NCBI GenBank assembly: GCA_910587715.1 | Contig: CAJUMV010000031.1 | Coordinates: forward strand, 1-52,145 | DNA from: an uncultured Lachnospiraceae bacterium | GTDB taxonomy: Bacteria > Bacillota > Clostridia > Lachnospirales > Lachnospiraceae | Direction of reading: 5' to 3' | DNA: 52,145 nucleotides | Part shown: positions 25,774 through 34,631 of the stretch, in pieces | Layout of the letters: every line of letters begins with the position of its first letter | How positions within the stretch are numbered: the stretch's first letter is position 1 | Translations under genes and position numbers: made by a program | Notes under the pieces: model-generated | What the model was told of the DNA's origin: nothing | Seen by the model: only the letters and a program-made list of their open reading frames with translations | The model's database searches: none

Positions 25774-27723
25774 ATGGGATTTCTACCGATTTCCAAACAG
25801 GATATGGAAGCGCGTGACATAGCGCAGCTTGATTTTGTCTATGTGATAGGCGATGCTTATGTGGATCATCCTTCCTTTGGCTGCGCTATTATCAGCCGGG
25901 TTTTGGAAGCGCACGGTTACAGCGTGGGCATTATCTCCCAGCCGGACTGGAAGGACGAGAACAGTGTTAAGGCGCTTGGGCGTCCGCGGCTTGCTTTTCT
26001 TGTCACGGGCGGCAATATGGATTCTATGGTAAACCACTATTTTGTCTCCGGAAAACACAGGCTGGCGGATGCCTATACGCCCGGCGGTGCCATGGGGAAG
26101 CGCCCCGACCATGCAACGGTCGTTTACGGCAATCTGATACGCCGGGCATATAAAGACGTGCCGGTGATTATTGGCGGCATAGAAGCGAGTCTGCGGCGTA
26201 TGGCGCACTACGATTACTGGTCGGACAGCTTTAAGCGCTCGATTCTGTTAGACTCTCAGGCGGATTTGCTTTCCTACGGCATGGGTGAAAAGTCTGTTGT
26301 GGAGATTGCGGAGGCTTTAGACAGCGGCATTGCGGTGAAGGACATTACCTTTATTTCGGGAACCGTCTATAAAACGAAGGATATCAGCGGGATTTACGAA
26401 GCGGTGGAGCTGCCTTCTTATGAGAGAATGAAGGCGCAGCCTCAAGAATATGCCGAAAGTTTTCAGACACAGTACTGCAATACCGATCCCTTTAACGGGA
26501 AAACGCTGGTCGAACCGTATCCGAACGGCGTTTATGTGGTGCAGAACCCGCCCCAGCCGCCGCTGACCACGGAGGAGATGGATGCCGTTTACGATTTACA
26601 ATATATGCGCACCTATCATCCTTCCTATGAGAAGGCGGGCGGCGTGCCAGCGATTTCCGAGATTAAATTCTCCCTTGTCAGCAACAGAGGGTGTTTTGGC
26701 GGCTGTAATTTCTGTGCGCTGACCTTTCATCAGGGCAGGACGGTACAGGTCAGGAGCCATGAATCCATTTTGCGGGAAGCGGAGCGGATGACACAGGATA
26801 AAGATTTCAAGGGCTATATCCACGACGTGGGCGGTCCCACCGCCAATTTTAGACACCCCTCCTGTCAGAAGCAGATGACGCAGGGCGTCTGCAAGAACAG
26901 GCAGTGCCTTTTCCCGAAGCCCTGTCCCAATCTGGAAGTGGACCATGCCGACTATCTGGCGCTTCTTCGCAAGCTGCGGGCGCTGCCCGGCGTAAAGAAG
27001 GTCTTTATCCGCTCCGGCATCCGTTTTGATTATCTGATGGCGGATCCGGACGACACTTTTTTTAAAGAGCTGGTGGAGCATCATGTCAGCGGGCAGCTCA
27101 AGGTGGCGCCGGAGCATATTTCGGACAGGGTGCTGCAATACCTCGGAAAGCCCCGGAAAGAAGTATACGAAAAGTTTGTAAAAAAATATAATAAGCTCAA
27201 CGAACAGCTCGGAAAAAAACAGTTCCTTGTACCGTATCTGATGTCCTCCCACCCCGGCTCCACCTTAAAGGAAGCCATCGAGCTTGCGGAGTATCTGCGG
27301 GAGCTTGGCTATATGCCGGAGCAGGTACAGGATTTTTATCCGACGCCGTCCACGGTGTCTACAGTCATGTATTATACGGGAATCGACCCGCGGGACGGCA
27401 AAAAGGTGTATGTCTGCCGCAATCCCCATGAAAAGGCGATGCAGCGGGCGCTGATTCAGTACCGCAATCCCAACAATTATGAGCTGGTCAGGGAGGCGCT
27501 GATTAAAGGCGGCAGGGAAGACTTGATCGGTTTTGATAAGAAATGCCTGATCCGCCCCAGGAAAACGAGCGCGGGCAGCGGAAACTTAACGACTGAAAGA
27601 GAACGCGGTCGGGAGGATAGGAGACACACAGGCGTAAGCGGCAAAAGAGCGGGAGGGAGCCGCCCGGAATCAGGTACCCGTAAGAAAAGGACAATCCGCA
27701 ATGTGCATAAGAAGAAAAAGTAA
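25774..27723 (+). CDS. YgiQ-family radical SAM protein
   Basis: 649 residues. An N-terminal domain (1-290) contains the highly conserved VTGGNMDSMVNHY and GGIEASLRR blocks of the UPF0313/YgiQ family. The radical SAM core has the cluster motif C-F-G-G-C-N-F-C (CxxxCxxC) near residue 310, and further Cys-rich segments follow (CKNRQCLFPKPC). The final 60 residues are a basic, Ser/Gly-rich, probably disordered tail. The reaction of YgiQ proteins is not established as far as I know. AGGAGC lies upstream of the ATG. Confidence 0.92.
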   Translation: MGFLPISKQDMEARDIAQLDFVYVIGDAYVDHPSFGCAIISRVLEAHGYSVGIISQPDWKDENSVKALGRPRLAFLVTGGNMDSMVNHYFVSGKHRLADAYTPGGAMGKRPDHATVVYGNLIRRAYKDVPVIIGGIEASLRRMAHYDYWSDSFKRSILLDSQADLLSYGMGEKSVVEIAEALDSGIAVKDITFISGTVYKTKDISGIYEAVELPSYERMKAQPQEYAESFQTQYCNTDPFNGKTLVEPYPNGVYVVQNPPQPPLTTEEMDAVYDLQYMRTYHPSYEKAGGVPAISEIKFSLVSNRGCFGGCNFCALTFHQGRTVQVRSHESILREAERMTQDKDFKGYIHDVGGPTANFRHPSCQKQMTQGVCKNRQCLFPKPCPNLEVDHADYLALLRKLRALPGVKKVFIRSGIRFDYLMADPDDTFFKELVEHHVSGQLKVAPEHISDRVLQYLGKPRKEVYEKFVKKYNKLNEQLGKKQFLVPYLMSSHPGSTLKEAIELAEYLRELGYMPEQVQDFYPTPSTVSTVMYYTGIDPRDGKKVYVCRNPHEKAMQRALIQYRNPNNYELVREALIKGGREDLIGFDKKCLIRPRKTSAGSGNLTTERERGREDRRHTGVSGKRAGGSRPESGTRKKRTIRNVHKKKK

Positions 27724-27729
27724 AAAAAC

Positions 27730-27776
27730 GTCCCGCAGTCTGTGAATCATCTGCGGGACATTTCTATTTTGCAAAA
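27730..27776. terminator. Bidirectional terminator between convergent genes
   Basis: GTCCCGCAG (27730-27738) pairs with CTGCGGGAC (27751-27759), with a run of seven A on the left and ATTTCTATTTT on the right. It serves the YgiQ gene and the glgCD unit from opposite sides. Confidence 0.85.
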
Positions 27777-27825
27777 TGCAAGTACTTACCGTATTCTCGC
27801 AATCAGCCGCAAAGCGCCCTGTCTG

Positions 27826-28971
27826 TCAGACGGTCTGCCCTTTTCCGATATAAACCGGGAAGGTATCCGTTCCTTTCATCTCTTTTCCGGCGGAGATGGT
27901 CACATCCTTGTCAACAATGAGATATTCGATGTTTGCGCCTGCTTCCACGACCGTGTCCTGCATCACGATACAGTTTTTCACCGTCGCGCCCTTGGCGATT
28001 TTGACGCCGCGGAAGAGTATGCTGTTTTCCACTTCGCCCTCTATGATACAGCCGTCCGCCGCCATCACATTCTGCACCTTGGAGCCGTTGACATACTGGG
28101 TCGGGTGGTCACCCCTAATCTTGGTATAAACAGGGGAACCGGCAAAGAGTGCGTCCAGATTATAGTCGTCCAGAAGCTTCATATTCTCATCGAAATAGCT
28201 CTTCATATCCGTGATGAATCCTACATAGCCGGTATATTTATAGCCTTTTACGTTCAGCCTGTTGATCTGCGGCATCAACACGTCGCGCATAAAGAATGCC
28301 TGCCCGTGCAGCAGAGCGTTATCTACCATTTCCACCAGCAGTTCCCTGTTGATGACGAAGATATTCATGGAAAAGTTCTTCACACCGTCTTCCTTGGAAT
28401 TGATGTAGACTTTCTTAATCTGATCTTCTTCCATATCAAAGGTATAATAAAAACTCCTGCCGTCGTTCTTAGCTTTTATAAAGCCATCCGGAATCGGCTG
28501 TTCGCAGTAGGCGAGCGTCATATCCGCCCCGGTCTCGATATGTGTCTGCAGCATGGCGTGAAAATCGAAGTTCACTACCATATGGGTGTCGGACATGATA
28601 ATATATTTTTCTTTGGCATCCCGCAGGAAGTCGAGGATATTTGCCAGCGCGCTTGCACGGCCCACGTAGGAATTTGTCGCCGCTTTTTCCGCAAAAGGAG
28701 GGAAGATATGTAAGCCGCCGTTTTTGCGCACCAGATCCCATTCACGTCCAGAGCCGAGATGGTCCATCAGGGAATGATAGTTTTTATTCACGATCACGGA
28801 GATGTCCCCGATACCGGAATTGGTCATGCCAGATAAAATAAAGTCGATGATACGGTAACGGCTGGCAAAGGGAATGGAAGCCATCAAACGCACGTTCACC
28901 AGCTCGGGAACCAGCACGTCATAACTGTTCGGGAAAATGATGCCAAGTGCACTTGTATTTGATTTTACCAT
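27826..28971 (-). CDS. glgD: Glucose-1-phosphate adenylyltransferase regulatory subunit
   Basis: The non-catalytic or weakly catalytic partner of GlgC in Firmicutes glycogen synthesis. 381 residues: an N-terminal nucleotidyltransferase-like domain (RLMASIPFASRYRIIDFILSG) with the start motif GGxGxRL of GlgC missing, and a C-terminal left-handed beta-helix with hexapeptide repeats (about 285-370). Its ATG overlaps the glgC 3' end by 7 nt, and its ribosome-binding site lies in glgC coding sequence, so the two are translationally coupled. Confidence 0.93.
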   Translation of the reverse strand: MVKSNTSALGIIFPNSYDVLVPELVNVRLMASIPFASRYRIIDFILSGMTNSGIGDISVIVNKNYHSLMDHLGSGREWDLVRKNGGLHIFPPFAEKAATNSYVGRASALANILDFLRDAKEKYIIMSDTHMVVNFDFHAMLQTHIETGADMTLAYCEQPIPDGFIKAKNDGRSFYYTFDMEEDQIKKVYINSKEDGVKNFSMNIFVINRELLVEMVDNALLHGQAFFMRDVLMPQINRLNVKGYKYTGYVGFITDMKSYFDENMKLLDDYNLDALFAGSPVYTKIRGDHPTQYVNGSKVQNVMAADGCIIEGEVENSILFRGVKIAKGATVKNCIVMQDTVVEAGANIEYLIVDKDVTISAGKEMKGTDTFPVYIGKGQTV

Positions 28972-30173
28972 TGTTCTTCACCGCCTTTCATATCATTTCT
29001 TACAATCGCGTTCGGACCTACGACAGCGCCTTCTCCGATGGTAAGACCTGTGCCCACAGTTGCAACGCCGTCCACGTCGCCGGAAGGCATTGCCCCCACG
29101 ACGGCATTCTCACAGATGGTCACATTTTCCGCTACGATACAGTGTTTCACCACCGCGCCGGATTTGATGGTCGTGTTCCCCATAATGACCGCATCCTCTA
29201 CCACCGCGCCTGCTTCCACCTTCACGCCCACGAAGAGGATGGAATGCTTCACCTCGCCTTTAATCCGGCAGCCGTCGGAAACCATGCTGTTCTGAACCAC
29301 CGCGCCCGCGCTGATTTTGTGACCGGTCATGCCTACGTTGCGGCTGTAGATCTTCCAGCTTTCATCGGAGAGGTTGATGCCGCTCTGCTCTGCATCCAGC
29401 ACTTCCATATTGGCTTCCCATAAGGAGTGGATGGTTCCGACATCCTTCCAGTAGCCGTTAAAGTGGTAAGCGTACATCTCCCTGCCATCGCGCAGGAGAT
29501 TGGGGATAATGTTGTTGCCGAAGTCATTTTCTGAGTTCGGGTCTGCCTCGTCCTCCTCCAGATACTTTTTCAGAATGTCCCAGTTAAAAATGTAAATGCC
29601 CATGGAAGCAAGATTCGACTTGGGATTTTTCGGTTTCTCCTGAAATTCCGTGATTTTATCGTTTTCGTCCGCCACCATCAGACCGAAGCGGGGCGCTTCC
29701 TCCCAAGGAACTTCCATAACGGCAACGCTGAACTCTGCGTTTTTCGCCTTGTGAAATTCCAGAAAATCGCTGTAATCCTGCTTGCAAATCTGGTCTCCGG
29801 AAAGAATAATGACATATTTCGGGTCATAGCGTTCAATAAATGATATGTTCTGATAAATTGCGTTTGCCGTTCCCTTGTACCAGTCGGAACCGCCGGATTT
29901 CTGATAGGGCGGCAGTACATGCACACCTCCGTAAAGACGGTCAAGATCCCAGGGCTGCCCGTTACCGATATATTCGTTCAGCACGAGCGGCTGGTACTGT
30001 GTCAGGATACCAACCGTATCAATGCCTGAATTGACACAGTTGGACAGCGGAAAGTCGATGATGCGGTATTTTCCGCCGAATGGAACAGCCGGTTTTGCAA
30101 GTTTCTCGGTCAGCGTATACAAACGGGAGCCTTGTCCGCCGGCAAGAAGCATTGCAATCATTTCTTTTGCCAT
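28965..30173 (-). CDS. glgC: Glucose-1-phosphate adenylyltransferase catalytic subunit
   Basis: Makes ADP-glucose from glucose-1-phosphate and ATP. 402 residues with the nucleotidyltransferase signature LLAGGQGSRLYTLTEKLAKP at the N terminus, the sugar-phosphate binding FxEKPK segment (FQEKPKNPKSN) and a C-terminal hexapeptide beta-helix. AGGAGG sits 9 nt before the ATG on the minus strand. It is first gene of a two-gene unit with glgD. Glycogen synthase and branching enzyme genes are not in the window. Confidence 0.95.
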   Translation of the reverse strand: MAKEMIAMLLAGGQGSRLYTLTEKLAKPAVPFGGKYRIIDFPLSNCVNSGIDTVGILTQYQPLVLNEYIGNGQPWDLDRLYGGVHVLPPYQKSGGSDWYKGTANAIYQNISFIERYDPKYVIILSGDQICKQDYSDFLEFHKAKNAEFSVAVMEVPWEEAPRFGLMVADENDKITEFQEKPKNPKSNLASMGIYIFNWDILKKYLEEDEADPNSENDFGNNIIPNLLRDGREMYAYHFNGYWKDVGTIHSLWEANMEVLDAEQSGINLSDESWKIYSRNVGMTGHKISAGAVVQNSMVSDGCRIKGEVKHSILFVGVKVEAGAVVEDAVIMGNTTIKSGAVVKHCIVAENVTICENAVVGAMPSGDVDGVATVGTGLTIGEGAVVGPNAIVRNDMKGGEEQW

Positions 30174-30205
30174 ATTCGATTTCCTCCTTTTTACAATTTA
30201 TAAAA

Positions 30206-30211
30206 ATTATA
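30206..30211 (-). promoter_or_regulatory. -10 element of the glgCD promoter
   Basis: TATAAT on the minus strand, about 32 nt before the glgC ATG. The expected -35 position (TATCAT) is poor, suggesting activator dependence or another sigma factor. Confidence 0.45.
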
Positions 30212-30313
30212 CATCATATTCACGAAAAATGATAGTTTTTTTTACTAATCTTTTGTGGAAAATGATACGATTTTTTAACGGCGGAGATTCTGCTTTCGTC
30301 AAAAAGTAATTGT

Positions 30314-30342
30314 TTGCGGATGACAGTTAAAAGTGGTACACT
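30314..30342 (+). promoter_or_regulatory. Promoter of the SDR gene
   Basis: TTGCGG (30314-30319), 17-nt spacer, TACACT (30337-30342), the -10 preceded by TGG (extended -10). Divergent from glgC. Confidence 0.6.
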
Positions 30343-30368
30343 AAAAATTGGAGATTTTGGGGGTGCAT

Positions 30369-31115
30369 ATGAATATTGCTGTTATTACGGGCGCTTCCTC
30401 CGGCATGGGGAGGGAGTTTGCCGTACAACTGGATAAGTGTCTCGGGAAAACGGATGAAATCTGGCTTCTGGCCCGCAGCAGAGAGCCGCTTGAAAAGCTG
30501 GCGGATTCCCTGCGGCTTAAAGCCCGTGTGATCGTGATTGATTTGACGAAGGAAACCGCCCTGCAACAGTTTGAGGAAGTTCTCGCCATACAGAATCCGA
30601 AAATCACGGTGCTGGTCAACTGTGCGGGCGTGGGCAGCCACAAACTTTTCGCCAGACAGAATCGGGAAGAGATTGACGCTATGATTCAGTTAAACATCAC
30701 GGCGCTGACCCGTGTGACTATGCTATGTCTGCCTTATATGAAAAGCGGCAGCAAGCTGATACAGGTTTCCTCCGGGGCTGCTTTTGTGCCACAGAGCGCT
30801 TTTGCCGTTTATGCCGCATCCAAGGCGTATGTGTATTCTTTAAGCCGTGCGCTTTCGCAGGAGCTTCGCGGACGGGGGATTACCGTGACCGCGGTCTGTC
30901 CGGGTCCTGTCAATACGCCGTTTCTCGCCCATGCTTACGAGGACATGTCCGGGTTCCGCGTCTTAAAAAAGTTTACCATGGTGGAGACGGCATGTGTGGT
31001 GAAAAAGGCGCTTGATGACTGTAAAATCGGGAAAAGCGTATCCATCTGCGGACTGCCGGTGAAGCTATTGTACCTGTCAACCCAGAGTGTACAGAATGTG
31101 ATGATGAAATTATGA
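30369..31115 (+). CDS. Short-chain dehydrogenase/reductase
   Basis: A 248-residue classical-type SDR. The cofactor motif is TGASSGMG (residues 7-14), with NCAG near 88, the catalytic Ser in VSSGAA and the YAASK Tyr/Lys pair. The ARSRE segment after beta-2 suggests NADP preference. The tail (about 215-248) is hydrophobic. Substrate unknown. ATG at 30369 follows GGGGGT; an in-frame TTG at 30348 is a poorer start. It overlaps the next gene by ATGA. Confidence 0.9.
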   Translation: MNIAVITGASSGMGREFAVQLDKCLGKTDEIWLLARSREPLEKLADSLRLKARVIVIDLTKETALQQFEEVLAIQNPKITVLVNCAGVGSHKLFARQNREEIDAMIQLNITALTRVTMLCLPYMKSGSKLIQVSSGAAFVPQSAFAVYAASKAYVYSLSRALSQELRGRGITVTAVCPGPVNTPFLAHAYEDMSGFRVLKKFTMVETACVVKKALDDCKIGKSVSICGLPVKLLYLSTQSVQNVMMKL

Positions 31116-31684
31116 GAAATTTACTTGTGCCGAAGGGCTCGTTTGGCTATCTGAATAATCGAAAAAAATATACGGCGCTCAGAACCCTGATTTTCTTTCT
31201 GCTTTCGGGAGGACTGTATGTCATGGGTATCCTGACCACAGGCTCGAATAAGAATCTGCTCACCATCGTAGCGGTTTTGGGTTGTCTGCCCGCCTGCAAG
31301 AGCGCGGTGAACTTTATCCTTTTTCTGCGTGCCAGGGGCTGCAGCAGCGCGCTGCATGATAGGCTTTCTTCCTATGACGATGTCCTGACCGTGTTTTATG
31401 ATATGTATTTTACCTCTTATCAGAAAAATTATCCCTTAAGCCATATGGCATTAAAGGGCAGTATGCTCTGCGGGATGACCGAACAGCCTTCCTGCGACTG
31501 TCAGGAAGCGGGGAAGCACTTAGAGCAGATGCTTACGCAGGAAGGCATAAAGAATGTGACGGTTCATATCTTTTCTCAGGAGGATAAATATATTGACCGA
31601 CTGAGTCGAATGCTGAACATGCAGGTAGAGGAACACAAAGACCGGGAAGGGATTGTTAATCTGCTGTATAACATTTCCATCTGA
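31112..31684 (+). CDS. Unknown two-helix membrane protein
   Basis: 190 residues, family not recognised. Two adjacent hydrophobic helices lie at about 22-43 and 49-72, followed by a roughly 115-residue soluble domain with several Cys (GMTEQPSCDCQEAG). Its ATG overlaps the SDR stop by 4 nt, implying coupled translation. An RluA-type gene follows 18 nt later. A role is not inferable. Confidence 0.75.
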   Translation: MRNLLVPKGSFGYLNNRKKYTALRTLIFFLLSGGLYVMGILTTGSNKNLLTIVAVLGCLPACKSAVNFILFLRARGCSSALHDRLSSYDDVLTVFYDMYFTSYQKNYPLSHMALKGSMLCGMTEQPSCDCQEAGKHLEQMLTQEGIKNVTVHIFSQEDKYIDRLSRMLNMQVEEHKDREGIVNLLYNISI

Positions 31685-31702
31685 ACCACGGGGGAGGCTG
31701 AC

Positions 31703-32851
31703 GTGTATCAGGCAACAATCACGGAGAGGGAAGCGGGACAGCGATTTGACAAATATCTGCAGCGGATTCTGCCAAACGCGGGCAGCGGCTTTCTCTATAA
31801 AATGCTGCGGAAAAAGAATATTATCTTAAATGATAAGAAAGCGGACGGCAGTGAGAAACTCGTTGTCGGGGATTATGTAAAGGTTTTCTTTGCACAGGAG
31901 ACGCTTGATAAATTCATGGGGAGGCAGTCGAGTCCGTATGTGGAAAACGGTTATGCCTTGAAACAAATGACAGAACAGGTAACGGAAACAAAAGCCGTCC
32001 GTAGCAAAAAAGCAGGAAAGGCGACAGATGCGGCATCTGGTACGGCGGTATACCGTCAGGCATACCGAATGCTTGCGGATATTCGGGTTATCTTTGAGAA
32101 CGACCATATCATAATTGCGGATAAACCGTCAGGTATCTTATCACAGAAAGCGGAAAAAACGGATATTTCCTTAAATGAGTGGCTGATTGGTTATCTTCTG
32201 GAAAAAGGGGATTTGTCCGACTCAACTCTTTCCTATTATAAGCCATCCGTCTGCAACCGTCTCGATCGCAATACGAGCGGCATGGTGCTCTGCGCCAAAA
32301 CTCTTCCGGGGGCACAGCTTCTAAGCGGGCTGCTGAAGGACAGAACCCTTCACAAATATTATCAGCTCTATGTAAAAGGGCATATCGTGGAAGAGCAGAC
32401 GATCGAGGGGTATCTGATTAAGAATGAGAAGCAAAATAAAGTGATGATACAGCCCACTTCCGGTTTCCCGGAAAACGGCACGGTCCCGAAACAGGCTGTC
32501 GGAAAGCGGGGAAATACGGATGATGAGAAAGCCGCTTATATTCAGACAAGGTATAAACCGCTTCGTGCAGAACAGGATAAAACGCTTCTGGAGGTGGAAC
32601 TGATCACGGGAAAGCCCCATCAGATCCGGGCGCATCTGGCAAGCATCGGTCATCCGCTGCTCGGGGACTATAAGTATGGGGACAGGGCGTGGAATGAAAA
32701 ATATCGGGGGCAGTTTGGAGTAAAATCCCAGCTTTTACACGCTTACAAGGTGGTATTCCCCACGCTTGAACCGCCTTTTGCGGATTTGAGCGGACGCACG
32801 TTTTTGTGTGAGCTGCCGGAAGTATTTGGGCGCGTTTCGCGTTTGGTTTAG
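31703..32851 (+). CDS. RluA-family pseudouridine synthase
   Basis: Converts uridine to pseudouridine in rRNA or tRNA; target unknown. An N-terminal S4 RNA-binding domain (about 12-65) is joined to the catalytic domain (about 130-380) by a Lys/Ala/Thr-rich linker (about 85-125). The catalytic motif is CNRLDRNTSGMVL with the RLDxxTSG aspartate, and the GKPHQIRAHL segment is present. Translation starts at GTG 31703 behind GGGGGAGG. At 382 residues it is longer than a minimal RluA because of the linker and an insert near 245-275. Confidence 0.92.
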   Translation: MYQATITEREAGQRFDKYLQRILPNAGSGFLYKMLRKKNIILNDKKADGSEKLVVGDYVKVFFAQETLDKFMGRQSSPYVENGYALKQMTEQVTETKAVRSKKAGKATDAASGTAVYRQAYRMLADIRVIFENDHIIIADKPSGILSQKAEKTDISLNEWLIGYLLEKGDLSDSTLSYYKPSVCNRLDRNTSGMVLCAKTLPGAQLLSGLLKDRTLHKYYQLYVKGHIVEEQTIEGYLIKNEKQNKVMIQPTSGFPENGTVPKQAVGKRGNTDDEKAAYIQTRYKPLRAEQDKTLLEVELITGKPHQIRAHLASIGHPLLGDYKYGDRAWNEKYRGQFGVKSQLLHAYKVVFPTLEPPFADLSGRTFLCELPEVFGRVSRLV

Positions 32852-32925
32852 GAGATGGGAGGTAAACGGATTTGCTTACAAAACCTGTAAATGGCTGGAG
32901 TGTTTTCTTTCTTTAAAGCCAAAAC

Positions 32926-32939
32926 AGAACATTTGTTCT
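32926..32939. promoter_or_regulatory. Probable LexA (SOS) box upstream of recU
   Basis: AGAACATTTGTTCT has 6-bp inverted arms and matches the GAAC-N4-GTTC core of the Gram-positive LexA site. It ends on the first base of the recU -35 hexamer, a position fit for repression. It deviates from the full 14-mer consensus at three positions. Confidence 0.6.
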
Positions 32940-32967
32940 TGCTTTTTCCGCCGTGCGGGTGTACAAT
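32939..32967 (+). promoter_or_regulatory. Promoter of recU
   Basis: TTGCTT (32939-32944), 17-nt spacer, TACAAT (32962-32967). Transcription should start near 32974, immediately before hairpin copy D. Confidence 0.75.
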
Positions 32968-32975
32968 AACAATGT

Positions 32976-33004
32976 GAGAATGTCAAAAATGCCGGCATTC
33001 TCCG
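32976..33004 (+). repeat. Solo GGCATTCTCCG hairpin, copy D
   Basis: GAGAATGTC (32976-32984) pairs with GGCATTCTC (32994-33002), with one G-U, around a 9-nt loop, then CG. It would form the extreme 5' end of the recU mRNA. The 3' side (GGCATTCTCCGTAT) is identical to copy C for 14 nt. Confidence 0.65.
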
Positions 33005-33047
33005 TATAGATGTCAGGATAGGTGCGAATTTTGGAACGAGGATTGTG

Positions 33048-33584
33048 ATGGCGACATGGAACTCCCGCGGACTCCGCGGCTCCACTCTGGAGGATTTAAT
33101 CAACCGCACAAATGAAAAATATCTGGAAAACGGGCTGGCGCTGATTCAGAAGGTGCCCACCCCCATTACCCCCATCAATATCGACAAGGAAAGTCGCCAT
33201 ATCACGCTGGCTTACTTTGACCAGAAGAGCACGGTGGACTACATCGGCGCGGTGCAAGGGATTCCTGTCTGCTTTGACGCCAAGGAATGCGCGGCTGACA
33301 CCTTCGCGCTGCAGAATATCCACGAGCATCAGGTGGAGTTTATGGGAAACTTTGAAAAGCAGAAGGGGATAGCGTTCTTTCTGATTTACTATTCCCATAA
33401 GGACCTTTTTTATTATCTGCCTTATGAGATGCTGCGCTATTTCTGGGACCGGGCGAAAGAGGGCGGGCGCAAGAGCTTCCGTTTTGACGAGCTGAACCCG
33501 GCGTATGTGCTGCCGAAGAAGCACGGGATTCTGGTGCCTTATCTGGATATGATTCAGAAGGATTTGGAGGATAGGGTAGAGTAG
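33048..33584 (+). CDS. recU: Holliday junction resolvase RecU
   Basis: Resolves four-way DNA junctions in recombinational repair; 178 residues, family-typical. It shows the N-terminal WNSRGLRGSTLEDLIN block, the nuclease core STVDYIGAVQGIPVCFDAKE (PD-(D/E)XK Asp and D-x-K) and the conserved FFLIYYSHKDLFYYLP segment. ATG at 33048 is preferred (GAGGA 5 nt upstream); GTG at 33045 is directly adjacent. It is often next to a penicillin-binding protein gene in Firmicutes, but not here. The leader has a LexA-like box and repeat hairpin D; the stop codon begins repeat element A. Confidence 0.93.
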   Translation: MATWNSRGLRGSTLEDLINRTNEKYLENGLALIQKVPTPITPINIDKESRHITLAYFDQKSTVDYIGAVQGIPVCFDAKECAADTFALQNIHEHQVEFMGNFEKQKGIAFFLIYYSHKDLFYYLPYEMLRYFWDRAKEGGRKSFRFDELNPAYVLPKKHGILVPYLDMIQKDLEDRVE

Positions 33585-33678
33585 TGTGAGAAGTACTTCT
33601 AAAACTCAGCAGCAAAGGCTGCTTCGTTAAGAAGTACTAAGTCTCACACGGGAGAATGCCTGAAATACGGCATTCTCC
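33584..33678 (+). repeat. Structured two-hairpin repeat element, copy A
   Basis: Helix 1: GTGTGAGA (33584-33591) with TCTCACAC (33642-33649). Helix 2: AGTACTTCT (33592-33600) with AGAAGTACT (33630-33638), leaving an AAG bulge (33639-33641). Apical hairpin: GCAGC (33609-33613) with GCTGC (33618-33622). One nt later a second hairpin: GGAGAATGCC (33651-33660) with GGCATTCTCC (33669-33678). The first base is the G of the recU TAG stop. Copy B at 39199 has the same layout with compensatory changes. No T tract follows. Confidence 0.8.
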
Positions 33679-33704
33679 GAAGGACTTGATTTATTGAGAC
33701 GAAT

Positions 33705-34586
33705 ATGAAAAGAGTGAAAACATATATATCGGCGGCGATACTTTTATCAGCGGTATTTTTGCTTGCAGGCTGTGGCGCTGATACCGGCGATGCCACGGAA
33801 AAGCTGCAGATAGAGCCTATTACGGATGCGGATGAAAATGCGGTGCAAGCGGATACGCGAACGGAAAATAAGACAGAAGAAACAGATGACAAAGCTGCCG
33901 CAGACGAAGACAGCGTAGCAGAAGAAAATGAGGCTGGCACAGATAAGACAGAAGAAACGGACATAACGGAGCAGCCGGAAACGCCAGCCGACGGAACGGC
34001 TGTCTATGAGGATGTGCTTGCGCAGTACCGGGACATGGTGCAGCATGATTTTTACAGGGAGTTTCTGGATTCTGACGATTATGAGAGTCATTTTGGGGAG
34101 GCTATCGGCGTCGAAATCCGCACGCACCGGCAGGGTGTCTTCTATGCGTTTTATGATATAGACGGAAACGGGACTGCGGAACTGGTCATCGCCGGCGAAG
34201 AAGACGATGTCGGTGTGTCAAATCCCGCTTTTGCCCCTTGGAATTATGATTTGTACGGCTTTGACGGAAACAAGGTGGTTTCCCTTTTCCCCGATATGGA
34301 ATTCGGGTACAGAACGAATTTCTCACTTCATGGAGACGGTGTGATTGAGGTCTTTTACAGTGGCAGTGCTGCGGAAACAGGCATTGATTTTTACAGAATA
34401 GGGGATGACGGATTTACGCCGGAAATAATTGATTCTTTTGCCGCAGTTGCTCATTTGGAAGGCGAAGAAACTGTATTTACTTATTCTCAGAATGGAAGTG
34501 AAATTACCGAAGAAGTGTACAAATCTGCCCTGAAAAGCTACCAGACGCCTCTTACAGAGGAATTGAAATGGGAACAGATTTACTGA
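33705..34586 (+). CDS. Putative lipoprotein with FG-GAP/VCBS-like repeat segment
   Basis: 293 residues. A type II signal peptide ends in the lipobox LLAGC with C23 as the lipidated residue, so it is predicted to be surface-anchored. Residues about 25-100 are an acidic Thr/Glu/Asp-rich linker. The rest is a globular domain with YDIDGNGTAELVIAGEED (about 150-167), a Ca-loop-like motif common in gut Firmicutes lipoproteins. Function unknown. ATG at 33705 lacks a strong ribosome-binding site. The gene lies directly after repeat element A and before the his promoter. Confidence 0.78.
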   Translation: MKRVKTYISAAILLSAVFLLAGCGADTGDATEKLQIEPITDADENAVQADTRTENKTEETDDKAAADEDSVAEENEAGTDKTEETDITEQPETPADGTAVYEDVLAQYRDMVQHDFYREFLDSDDYESHFGEAIGVEIRTHRQGVFYAFYDIDGNGTAELVIAGEEDDVGVSNPAFAPWNYDLYGFDGNKVVSLFPDMEFGYRTNFSLHGDGVIEVFYSGSAAETGIDFYRIGDDGFTPEIIDSFAAVAHLEGEETVFTYSQNGSEITEEVYKSALKSYQTPLTEELKWEQIY

Positions 34587-34615
34587 TTGACAAACAGAAG
34601 AAAACAGCGTATAGT
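34587..34615 (+). promoter_or_regulatory. Promoter of the histidine operon
   Basis: TTGACA (34587-34592), 17-nt spacer, TATAGT (34610-34615). A second hexamer, TATAAT at 34615-34620, is 22 nt from the -35 and less likely. The -35 begins one base after the preceding stop codon. Confidence 0.8.
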
Positions 34616-34631
34616 ATAATAAGTTTGACCT

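Noticed and set aside
33639..33641. Kink-turn in elements A and B
   Set aside because: The 3-nt AAG bulge is suggestive, but the tandem G-A pairs required next to it are missing.
33651..33678. Second hairpin of the repeat as a rho-independent terminator
   Set aside because: None of the four copies is followed by a T tract, and copy D lies at the start of a transcript.
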